A stretch of DNA of 64,000 nt, taken from assembly GCF_014873145.1 (NCBI RefSeq), contig NZ_JADBEK010000001.1, forward strand, positions 1 through 64,000, in the 5' to 3' direction. The notes under the pieces were generated by a model that saw nothing but the letters and a program-made list of their open reading frames with translations, searched no databases and was not told the DNA's origin. Positions 24,922-31,784 of the stretch are shown here, one piece after another; position 1 is the first letter of the stretch, and every line of letters starts with the position of its first letter. Source of the stretch: Nonomuraea angiospora. GTDB taxonomy: Bacteria > Actinomycetota > Actinomycetes > Streptosporangiales > Streptosporangiaceae. A program made the position numbers and the translations under genes.

Positions 24922-26669
24922 GGGAGTACGCGCGCCTGTGGCGTGAGCTGATCGGGTTGTGCGGGCGGCGATATCCCGGAGCGACCGCCTTCCTGATCGG
25001 CTGGCACGTGGCCTCGACGGTCATGTTCGCGGCGGTGGGGCTCACGCTGCGCGCGCTGGTGGAGGCCACCCAGGCGGGCACCGCCACCGCGATAGGGCTG
25101 GCGGCGCTGGGCGCCGCGCTGGTGCTCACCGTCAACCTCGGCGTCGAGCACATCGCCTACCTGCGGACCATCCACCTGGTGGAGCGGATCAGCCTCACCG
25201 AGGTCGAACCCCGGATCCTGCGCGCCTGCGCGGAGCTGCCGCAGGTGCGGCATCTGGAGGAGCCCGAGTTCCTGGACCGGGTCACCACGTTGCGGGGCCA
25301 GTCCGGCGCGGTGGTGGACTGGGCGTGGGCGGTCCTTCAGGCCGTCGCCGCCACGATCGGGCTGCTGGTGGCGCTCGCGGTGCTGGGCGGCGTGAACCCC
25401 TGGCTGCTCGCGCTGCTGCCGTGCGCCGCCGTACAGCTGGCCATGGAGCGGCACGGCCGCAAGAAGATCGCCGAAGAGGACCTGAAGTCGGCCGAGGACC
25501 TGCGCCTCCACCGGGACCTGTACGACGACGTCTGCGTGAACCCGGCCGCCCTGAAGGAGCTGCGCGTCTACGGCGCAGCGGCGCACGCGCTCAAGCTCCA
25601 GGCCGAAGCCTGGGAACGGGTGACGCGCTCACGCGCCCGCGCCGCCCTGATCGCCGCCGGCTGGTCGTCGGCGGGCTGGCTGGTCTTCGGCGCCGGGTTC
25701 ACCCTGGCGATCTTCCTGGTCACCGCGGCGGGCCACCCGGGGGACATCATCCTGGCCGTGTCCATGGGCGTCCAGTTCCGCAACGTGGTCGAGCGCGCGC
25801 TGCACCGATCGATGCAGGTCGGCGGCTACCGCCGGCTGCTGCGGCCCTACCTGTGGCTCATGGAGTACGCCCGGACGCACCGCGACACCGCCGACGTGGC
25901 CTCGCCCGTCCGGCTGCGACGCGGGATCGAGCTGCGGAACGTGTCCTTCACCTACCCGGGGACGACCAGGCCCGTCCTCGAGGACCTGTCCGTCCACCTG
26001 CCCGCCGGAGCGGTGGTCGCGGTGGTCGGCGAGTACGGCTCCGGCAAGACCACGCTGGTCAAGCTCCTGGCGAAGATGTACGCCCCGGACTCGGGCAGCA
26101 TCCTCGTCGACGACGTGGAGCTGTCGGCCCTGGACACGGCCGGCTGGCGGGCCTCGATGAGCGCCGCCTTCCAGGACTTCGGCCGCTACTGCACCACCTT
26201 CGAGGATTCCGTCCTGATGGGCGCCCGCGGCGATCTGCACTCCACGGTGCGCGACGCCGACGCCGAAGCCCTGGTCTCCCGCCTGCCCGACGGCCCCGCC
26301 ACCGAGCTCGGCCGCCGCTTCGGCGGGATCGAGCTGTCGGAGGGCCAGTGGCAGAAGGTGGCGCTCGCCCGCTCCGGCGCGCGGGCGCGGCCCCTGCTGT
26401 TCGTCCTGGACGAGCCCACCGCCTCCCTGGACGCGCCGAGCGAGCACGCCATCTTCAGCCGCTACGCGCGCCGCTCCCGCGAACTCGCGGCCCTGAACGG
26501 CGCGATCAGCGTCATCGTCTCCCACCGTTTCTCCACCGTGGCCGACGCCGACCTCATTCTGGTGATGGCCGCGGGAAAGCTGGTGGAGTCCGGCAGGCAT
26601 GACGAGCTGCTCACCCGGAACGGCATGTACGCCGACCTCTACGGCATTCACGCCGCCGCGCACGCCTGA
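24918..26669 (+). CDS. ABC half-transporter, exporter type (subunit 2)
   Basis: 583 residues starting at a GTG that overlaps the previous stop and has GAAGGAG at 7 bases. Membrane domain followed by an ATPase with Walker A GEYGSGKTT, signature LSEGQWQK (Gly to Glu at the second position), Walker B LLFVLDEPTA and switch VSHRFST. The different signature sequences of the two subunits suggest unequal ATP sites, common in heterodimeric exporters. It ends 6 bases before the convergent epimerase gene. Confidence 0.9.
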   Translation: MREYARLWRELIGLCGRRYPGATAFLIGWHVASTVMFAAVGLTLRALVEATQAGTATAIGLAALGAALVLTVNLGVEHIAYLRTIHLVERISLTEVEPRILRACAELPQVRHLEEPEFLDRVTTLRGQSGAVVDWAWAVLQAVAATIGLLVALAVLGGVNPWLLALLPCAAVQLAMERHGRKKIAEEDLKSAEDLRLHRDLYDDVCVNPAALKELRVYGAAAHALKLQAEAWERVTRSRARAALIAAGWSSAGWLVFGAGFTLAIFLVTAAGHPGDIILAVSMGVQFRNVVERALHRSMQVGGYRRLLRPYLWLMEYARTHRDTADVASPVRLRRGIELRNVSFTYPGTTRPVLEDLSVHLPAGAVVAVVGEYGSGKTTLVKLLAKMYAPDSGSILVDDVELSALDTAGWRASMSAAFQDFGRYCTTFEDSVLMGARGDLHSTVRDADAEALVSRLPDGPATELGRRFGGIELSEGQWQKVALARSGARARPLLFVLDEPTASLDAPSEHAIFSRYARRSRELAALNGAISVIVSHRFSTVADADLILVMAAGKLVESGRHDELLTRNGMYADLYGIHAAAHA

Positions 26670-26675
26670 ATTTCC

Positions 26676-27416
26676 TCAGGCCCGGTAATAGCGGTCGATG
26701 ACGTTTCGGTAGTAGGTCGGCGAGAAACCCATCCGGGCCGTCGAGGGCGCGTGCTGCGCCATTCTCTTCGTCGACACGTTGTAGTCATTCGCCGGGGTGT
26801 CCACATAGACCTTGGTGACGGCCCGGCCGGACAATGTCATCAGATAGGAGACGATTTCCTCGGCGGTCACCGGATGGCCCGAGGCGATGTTGACCGTCGC
26901 GTGACGAAGGTCGCCGGAGAGGAGCTCCGCGGCGATGGTCACGAGGTCCGCGACGTCGACGAGATCGCGGCGCGCGCCCCGGTAGACGGTCACCACGCCG
27001 TCGCTGACCTGGGAGAACAGTGCGGGCAGCAGCTGGTGCCGCCGTTGGTGCGGCCCGACGACCTCCGTCACCCGGAGGATGAGATGGTCCACCCCGGAGG
27101 TCCGTATCCTCTCCTCCATCGCCGCCTTGTGACGCCCGTACGCGGTGGTGGGGCGAACCGGGTCCTCCTCCGAACGGGGTGATCCGTCGCCGTTCCCGTA
27201 AAGATGTGCCGACGCGGTGGAGAAATAGAGGAGCCGGCGTCGCGCCGCCCTGGCGTCGCTTATCGCATTGTGGAGCAGATCGGCCTCCCGGTGGAACTCC
27301 GCCGCCTCGGTGGTGGTCGACCGCGACACCCCGGCGGCGAACACCACCACGTCATCCAGCCGCATCCGTGAATTGACGAAAGCCCGGGCGATCATTCCGT
27401 CGCCGACAACCTCCAT
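26676..27416 (-). CDS. NAD-dependent epimerase/dehydratase (SDR family)
   Basis: 246 residues if started at the ATG at 27416. The nucleotide-binding motif VVGDGMIARAF is at the very N-terminus, and the catalytic triad is visible as Ser in YFSTASAHLYG and Tyr-x-x-x-Lys in YGRHKAAM. It is short for a sugar epimerase, and no good ribosome-binding site is seen. It is the last gene of the unit APH, peptide, ThiF, epimerase. A role in making a sugar or tailoring the product is possible; the substrate is unknown. Confidence 0.78.
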   Translation of the reverse strand: MEVVGDGMIARAFVNSRMRLDDVVVFAAGVSRSTTTEAAEFHREADLLHNAISDARAARRRLLYFSTASAHLYGNGDGSPRSEEDPVRPTTAYGRHKAAMEERIRTSGVDHLILRVTEVVGPHQRRHQLLPALFSQVSDGVVTVYRGARRDLVDVADLVTIAAELLSGDLRHATVNIASGHPVTAEEIVSYLMTLSGRAVTKVYVDTPANDYNVSTKRMAQHAPSTARMGFSPTYYRNVIDRYYRA

Positions 27417-27469
27417 GAAAACTATTCTCGTATGAACAGCGTCATTAGGGGAGGTTTCCCGGCCTGGAT

Positions 27470-28639
27470 TTACGGCGTGATTTCCCGGGCCTTCTCGTTC
27501 GGCTCCTTCGACTCCTTCGATTCGCCTGGCGGCCGATCCCGTTCTCCGCCGCGTCGTTCCCCGCAGGTCGGGCAGTCGGGCCGCCTCGGGATGGGCCGCG
27601 AGTGGATCTCCAGCGGCCAGAAGTCCACCTCGCTCCACCGTCCGCTCAGCGCCGGGGGCAACCCGGCCAGGACCCGGATCGCCTCCCAGGCCAGAATCGT
27701 GCCGACCAGCCCGCACAGCGCCCCGATGGCGCCCGCCTTCTGCCTCTTGCCGACCAGCGACTCCATCCGGCCGCGCCCGTGGTCGGCGAAGGTCTCGGCG
27801 CGGACGCAGGTCCAGCAGGCGCTCTCCCCGGGCAGGACCGTCGTGCCGAGCACCCCGATGTGGTAGGCGTACCCGCTGCCCAGGATGTGCGGCACGTCCG
27901 GCCAGCAGGCCTCGCTGACCCAGGTGGCCGTGTCGTTGGGCGTGGGCAGGTCGAACGCGTTGACCACGATGTCCGCGCCGTCCACCAGGTCGGCGAGGTC
28001 GGCGGCGGAGGTGACGCGCCGGTCGAAGGTCTCGACCGTGACGAAGGGATTGGCGGCCCGCAACCTGGCCGCGGCCGCCTCGACCTTGGGCGCTCCCACG
28101 TCGGCGACGCAGAACAGGGCCTGCCGGGTCAGGTTCGACGGCTCGACCCGGTCGAAGTCGCATAATCGGATGGTGCCGACGCCCGCGTTCGCCAGGGAGA
28201 GCGCGACCCAGCCGCCGAGCCCGCCGACCCCGCACACCACCGCGGTCGAGCGGTCGACGCGCTCCTGCAACAACACGCCGCTGGAAAGGTCGGTGAGGCC
28301 CTGGTCGCAGAAATCCTGGAGCAGCCGCAATTGGCGGTCGTAGAATTGGGCGCGGTCGTCGCCGAGCCGCGCGAACGACCCCTCGAGATTGCCGACCCGG
28401 CTCAGCAGCCGCTCTTCCGTGAGGATTTGCAGCACCTCGCCGAGCGGCTGCGAGCCCCCGACCGACCGCTCGATCTCAGCATATGTACGAGTGCCGTCCA
28501 GAAGTGTTATCACCCGTTTCACAAAGGCGTCGGCGGCGAATCTCTTCACCGTTCTGTCCGCCGTGCAAAGGAAGAGCAGTTCGTCGCCCTCGGTCTGGAC
28601 GATCACGCTTTCCCGCAGGCGAGGGCGCCAGTCCGTCAC
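27470..28639 (-). CDS. MccB-like ThiF/E1 adenylyltransferase with N-terminal RRE domain
   Basis: 389 residues from a GTG with GGAGG directly upstream. Residues 1-80 look like a PqqD-type RiPP recognition element. The E1 domain follows: GVGGLGG at 137-143, then DFDRVEPSNLTRQ at 161-173 continuing with a DVGAPK segment, matching the MccB pattern closely. Zinc site Cys275/Cys278 and Cys356/Cys359. The tail is short and charged. MccB adenylates the C-terminal Asn of the microcin C peptide and rearranges it to a phosphoramidate. A small gene ending in an Asn codon lies 48 bases upstream. Other ThiF roles (pantocin-like, azoline-forming) are less likely because no partner enzymes are present. Confidence 0.85.
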   Translation of the reverse strand: MTDWRPRLRESVIVQTEGDELLFLCTADRTVKRFAADAFVKRVITLLDGTRTYAEIERSVGGSQPLGEVLQILTEERLLSRVGNLEGSFARLGDDRAQFYDRQLRLLQDFCDQGLTDLSSGVLLQERVDRSTAVVCGVGGLGGWVALSLANAGVGTIRLCDFDRVEPSNLTRQALFCVADVGAPKVEAAAARLRAANPFVTVETFDRRVTSAADLADLVDGADIVVNAFDLPTPNDTATWVSEACWPDVPHILGSGYAYHIGVLGTTVLPGESACWTCVRAETFADHGRGRMESLVGKRQKAGAIGALCGLVGTILAWEAIRVLAGLPPALSGRWSEVDFWPLEIHSRPIPRRPDCPTCGERRGGERDRPPGESKESKEPNEKAREITP

Positions 28640-28653
28640 GTGTTCCTCCGAGA

Positions 28654-28681
28654 GCGGGTGAGGTGGAAACACCCCACCCGC
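28654..28681 (-). promoter_or_regulatory. Hairpin between the precursor peptide and MccB-like genes
   Basis: On the transcript, a 12-bp stem (one G-U pair) closes a UUUC loop: 28670-28681 pairs with 28654-28665. It begins 6 bases after the peptide stop codon and ends before the GGAGG of the ThiF gene. No U-tract follows, so it may stabilise or partly terminate the short peptide transcript. In the Escherichia coli microcin C operon a hairpin also separates mccA from mccB and raises the peptide-to-enzyme ratio. Confidence 0.7.
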
Positions 28682-28687
28682 GCGCTG

Positions 28688-28774
28688 TCAGTTGCCGGCG
28701 GAATTCGAAGCGGTGACCGCGCCGACGCGCATGCTCGTCTCTTCGAGCTTCACCAGGACAGGACGTCTTCTCAT
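28688..28774 (-). CDS. Candidate microcin C-like precursor peptide ending in Asn
   Basis: A 28-residue peptide, too short for most gene callers. It starts MRRRPVLVKLEETS and ends TASNSAGN, so the last residue is Asn, the residue that MccB enzymes adenylate. The Arg/hydrophobic first half is a plausible leader for the RRE of the adjacent ThiF protein. A good ribosome-binding site (GGAAGGTGG) precedes the ATG, a hairpin follows the stop and the ThiF gene comes next. An internal Met at residue 15 starts a 14-residue segment beginning MRVG, which recalls the MRTG start of the E. coli heptapeptide. Expression and modification are inferred. Confidence 0.7.
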   Translation of the reverse strand: MRRRPVLVKLEETSMRVGAVTASNSAGN

Positions 28775-28784
28775 GGCCCCACCT

Positions 28785-28798
28785 TCCGTCCGGACGGA
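28785..28798. promoter_or_regulatory. Palindrome upstream of the precursor peptide gene
   Basis: TCCGTCCGGACGGA, a perfect 14-bp palindrome 10 bases ahead of the peptide ATG and directly before its ribosome-binding site. It lies in the 58-bp gap after the APH-like gene. It could be an operator or an RNA hairpin limiting read-through; the surrounding sequence (minus strand TTGTAAAAAATTC) is unusually AT-rich for this genome and could hold a promoter. Confidence 0.45.
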
Positions 28799-28832
28799 TT
28801 CCTTCACTGCATTCTCTCCATGCCAGAATTTT

Positions 28833-29594
28833 TTACAAGGGAAATTCGGCCAGCTCCTGAATCGCCTGGTCGAGGTCGTCGGCGACGCCGCCTTCGTACA
28901 GCTGGACGTAAAGCTCGTCGGGGCCGCCGCCATATCTGCGTATCTGGCGGGCCCGCACGCGCAGGCGCGCCTGCGCCTCGCGGACGATCTCCCCGGGGCC
29001 GCCGCGCCAGCCGTACTCCTCGAGGAACAGGCGCAGCCGCTCCGGCCGGGCGGCGTGGTCGCCGAAGCCGTCGGCCGTCGCCGCGCGCCGGGCGTACAGC
29101 GGGACCCAGGCGATGGCCACCCACGCCACGTCCGAGTCCGGCGTGACCGGCCCGGCGAAGTCCCAGTCGAAGAAGCCGGCCAGCCTGCCCTCGTGCCAGG
29201 CGGCGTTGAACGGCCCGGCGTCGTTGTGCGCGATGATCGTTCCCGGCATCCAGGACCCGCCGAGCCGCCAGCGCGCCGAGGGGGAGGGCACGTAGCCGGC
29301 CACGGCCTCGTGGTAGTCGCGCAGCCAGTGGGCCACCTGGACCAGCGCGTCCTCGCTCCACGCCCACGCCGGCCACGGCGGCTCGCCGGCGATCTCGCCC
29401 GCCAGGTAGGTGAGGATCTCCCGGCCCTCCCCGTCCACCCCGAGGAAGCGGGGGGCGCCGCCGAACCCCTTGCGCTCCAGGTGCCGCAGGAGTTCGTGGA
29501 CCGACGCCGACCACGCGCGCACCGGCCGCCGCACCGTGGCGCCGATGCGCACCACGGCCTGGTCGTTGCCGCCGATGAGCCGCTCAGCGGCCAT
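28833..29594 (-). CDS. APH-fold phosphotransferase
   Basis: 253 residues of the aminoglycoside phosphotransferase fold: catalytic segment IIAHNDAGPFNAAW (HND instead of HxD), and metal-binding FFDWDFAGP. Lys/Glu of the N-lobe are less clear. It is the first gene of the unit with the precursor peptide and ThiF enzyme. Homologues are common as uncharacterised actinomycete kinases. A self-resistance role or phosphorylation of the nucleotide/peptide product would fit context but is not shown. Confidence 0.75.
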   Translation of the reverse strand: MAAERLIGGNDQAVVRIGATVRRPVRAWSASVHELLRHLERKGFGGAPRFLGVDGEGREILTYLAGEIAGEPPWPAWAWSEDALVQVAHWLRDYHEAVAGYVPSPSARWRLGGSWMPGTIIAHNDAGPFNAAWHEGRLAGFFDWDFAGPVTPDSDVAWVAIAWVPLYARRAATADGFGDHAARPERLRLFLEEYGWRGGPGEIVREAQARLRVRARQIRRYGGGPDELYVQLYEGGVADDLDQAIQELAEFPL

Positions 29595-29968
29595 GGCCGT
29601 CCCGGGCCGCGATCTCGACGGCCAGCACGCGTACGGCGGCGGCGCCCGGGCAGGGACCCACGAACTGGAACGCCTGCCTGGGCCGGTCGGTGCTGCGGCG
29701 GCGGCCCACGGACCGGAACGCCTGCCTGGGCCGGCCGGTGCTGCGGCGGGGGCCCATGGACCGGCCGGTGCCGTGGCGCGTGACCGGCACGGCGCCTTCA
29801 GGCATCGTCACCAGGGCGGAGGTGCGCCGGCCAGATCTGCCGCAAAGTCCGCTCGCGGTGGCTCCGCATATCACCGGTCCCCGGGTCCGCCATCAGTCGG
29901 CCAGCGATCCCCACCATAAGCTGCGATGAGCCTTTTCCGGAAGGACAGCAGCTGCGATCATCAACGCT
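29595..29968. other. Gap with GC-rich repeats and no convincing gene
   Basis: A 374-base stretch between the APH-like gene and a small membrane protein gene. It contains a 48-bp tandem repeat (29667-29762). A 96-codon minus-strand frame, 29584-29874, crosses the repeat and overlaps the APH start by 11 bases; its C-terminus has ordinary composition (AAAVRVLAVEIAARDGHGR), but its N-terminal half is Arg-rich repeat. It may be a decayed gene or chance. Confidence 0.4.
29667..29762. repeat. 48-bp tandem repeat (two units)
   Basis: Units 29667-29714 and 29715-29762 are nearly identical, starting GGAACGCCTGCCTGGGCCGG; a third unit begins with a similar 10 bases at 29761. The period is 16 codons, so any frame stays open through it. 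On the minus strand it encodes repeated RPRQAF(R/Q)(S/F)VG blocks. Confidence 0.75.
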
Positions 29969-30292
29969 GTGACTCCCACCCATGATCAGCGCGCCCGCCG
30001 GTTCGGCACCGTCGGCTTCTCCGTCATATGCGTGGCGGCCCTCACCGGTTACGGGCTGCTGGTGTGGAGCGTCTATGTGCTGGAGTGGATGACCACGGAG
30101 CTGATGGTGGGCGGCGTGATCGCGGCCGTGGCTCTTCCGGCCGCCGGCATTGCCGTAGGTGGAGCTGCCACGGCCGGGCGACCTCGTGACGTGCGAATCT
30201 TCGCAGGTGCGGCGGGCGCGGCCCTCGGTGCCGGGTGTCTGCTGCTCGGCTCTGTCGGCTCCTTCATGTTCTTGTTGTTCGGGAACGTGTAG
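29969..30292 (+). CDS. Small hypothetical membrane protein
   Basis: 107 residues from a GTG start. Three hydrophobic segments are clear (about 12-35, 44-66 and 78-104), the last Gly/Ala-rich and ending FMFLLFGNV. No family recognised. It resembles the many small multi-pass proteins of actinomycetes. It is transcribed alone, away from the biosynthetic unit. Confidence 0.6.
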   Translation: MTPTHDQRARRFGTVGFSVICVAALTGYGLLVWSVYVLEWMTTELMVGGVIAAVALPAAGIAVGGAATAGRPRDVRIFAGAAGAALGAGCLLLGSVGSFMFLLFGNV

Positions 30293-30339
30293 CCCGGTCG
30301 CCGCTTCGGGCGCAGGCCGCCCACCGCTCGGCCGACCGC

Positions 30340-30451
30340 GCGCCTCACCTTCAAGGCGGTGTCGAACGCCTACGGGCCCGACGTGCTGCTGATCCGCGGC
30401 ACGCTCGACCCCGAGACGGCCTTCGAGGTCCGGCCGGCTCCCCAGAGCTGA
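30340..30451 (+). pseudogene. Orphan C-terminal coding fragment
   Basis: About 36 codons with normal coding bias and no start codon read as LTFKAVSNAYGPDVLLIRGT, then a run ending in EVRPAPQS and a TGA. It is in frame with, but after the stop of, the small membrane protein. It looks like the tail of a lost gene; the family is not recognised. Confidence 0.35.
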
Positions 30452-30461
30452 AGGCCGGACG

Positions 30462-30492
30462 GCGACCGCCCGCTGACGCGCAGGGCGGTCGC
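30462..30492. terminator. Terminator hairpin after the catabolic operon
   Basis: A 10-bp perfect stem GCGACCGCCC (30462-30471) with its complement at 30483-30492 and an 11-base loop. It lies 15 bases past the M20 amidohydrolase stop, at the end of the long minus-strand operon, and also just after the plus-strand fragment. Confidence 0.6.
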
Positions 30493-30506
30493 TGCCGGGG
30501 GCGGCG

Positions 30507-31784
30507 TCACCAGGATCGGATGAGCGCGGCCAGGAGGTCGGCGGCCGGGGCCAGCGCGGCCTCGTCCAGGTCGAAGGTCGGCGAATGATGCGGTCCGTAC
30601 GTCCCGGCGCCCACGAGCAGGTATCCGGCGAGCCCGTCGCGTTCCTGCACGTGCCGCATGAACAGCGTCGCGTCATCGCTGGCGCGCAGGGGACGCGGCG
30701 GCAGCAGCCGCAGGCCGTGGCCCGGGGCGAGGGTCTCGATCCTGCCGAGGATCGCGTCGTCGGTGGCGGCGCTGGTCGCCCAGCCGGTTCTGGCGACGTC
30801 CACGGTGACGCCGTGCATGGCGGCCGCGCCGTGAAGGACGTCGCGGGCGCGCCGCTCCAGGTCGTCGTGCTCGGCGGCGCCGCCGGCCCGGACCTCCGCG
30901 CCGAGGACGGCACGGGCGTTGACGATGTTCGCCGCGCCCGGCGCGTGCAGCGTCCCGACGTTGACGCGGGTCGTCGCCGTCGCGTAGCGGGGCAGGGCGT
31001 GCAGGCCCAGAACGGCGGACGCCGCCGCCAGCAGGGCGCTGCGGCCCTGTTCTGGCGCTCCGCTGGCGTGGGCGGCGACCCCGGTGAACTCGGCGCGCAG
31101 TTTCGAGGTCCCGTACAGCTCGGTCGCGGCCGCGACGCAGCCGTCCGGGGTGCCGAAGCCGAGGTGGACGGCCAGCAGGACGTCGACGTCGTCGGCGAGC
31201 CCGGCGGCCAGCATGGGAGCGGCGCCGCGGACGCCCTCCTCGGCAGGCTGGAACAGCAGCCGTACGGTGCCGGCGAACCGCCTGTCGGACAGCAGGGCCG
31301 CCGCCCGCAGCGCGATGGCCACGTGCCCGTCGTGCCCGCAGGCGTGCATCGCGCCGTCGACGTCCGAGCCGAAACCCCGGGCCGCGGGGTGGTGGCCGCC
31401 GGAGCGGCTCTCCTGGATCGGCAGGGCGTCCATGTCCACCCGCACGGCGATCAGCGGACCCGGGCGAGTGCCCCGCAGCTCCGCGACGAAGGCGGTGTTC
31501 CCGTCACGGAACCGGTGCACCGACGCCGCCGCCACGCCCTGCGCGGCGGCCCGCCGGACGGCCGCGTCGAGCTCGTCGCGGCTCGGCAGGCCGGGGTGAT
31601 CGCGCACGTCGACGAGCTCGCCGCCGCCGCGCAGCCGCCAGCCCAGGCCGGCGAGGAGGCCCCAGGCGAGATCCGCGGTCTCGATCTCGAGGAAGCCGGG
31701 CTCGGGCCGCCGGTGCAGCCGGCGCCGGACGGCGGTCGCGTCCAGCGGATCCGGCAGGGCCTCGGCTCGCCGGCCCGCGCTCAC
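30507..31784 (-). CDS. M20-family amidohydrolase (AbgB/aminoacylase-like)
   Basis: 425 residues from a GTG overlapping the previous stop (GTGA). Metal-binding motifs of the M20D branch are visible: VDMDALPIQES, HACGHDGH and FQPAEEGVRGA, plus the dimerisation lid and a C-terminal H in GPHHSPTFDLDE. Family members hydrolyse N-acyl amino acids or p-aminobenzoyl-glutamate in the cytoplasm. It is the last gene of the catabolic operon, so it may cleave an amide brought in by the ABC transporter encoded upstream. Confidence 0.85.
   Translation of the reverse strand: MSAGRRAEALPDPLDATAVRRRLHRRPEPGFLEIETADLAWGLLAGLGWRLRGGGELVDVRDHPGLPSRDELDAAVRRAAAQGVAAASVHRFRDGNTAFVAELRGTRPGPLIAVRVDMDALPIQESRSGGHHPAARGFGSDVDGAMHACGHDGHVAIALRAAALLSDRRFAGTVRLLFQPAEEGVRGAAPMLAAGLADDVDVLLAVHLGFGTPDGCVAAATELYGTSKLRAEFTGVAAHASGAPEQGRSALLAAASAVLGLHALPRYATATTRVNVGTLHAPGAANIVNARAVLGAEVRAGGAAEHDDLERRARDVLHGAAAMHGVTVDVARTGWATSAATDDAILGRIETLAPGHGLRLLPPRPLRASDDATLFMRHVQERDGLAGYLLVGAGTYGPHHSPTFDLDEAALAPAADLLAALIRSW

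Noticed and set aside
27470..28639. Azole-forming or lasso-peptide pathway
   Set aside because: There is no YcaO, dehydrogenase, transglutaminase-like protease or asparagine-synthetase-like cyclase, and the peptide lacks Cys and a Gly-rich ring start; MccB-type chemistry fits better.
28931..28933. An 81-residue version of the precursor starting at 28933
   Set aside because: The upstream part lies inside the APH-like gene in another frame; the ATG at 28774 has the ribosome-binding site and gives a compact leader-plus-core peptide.
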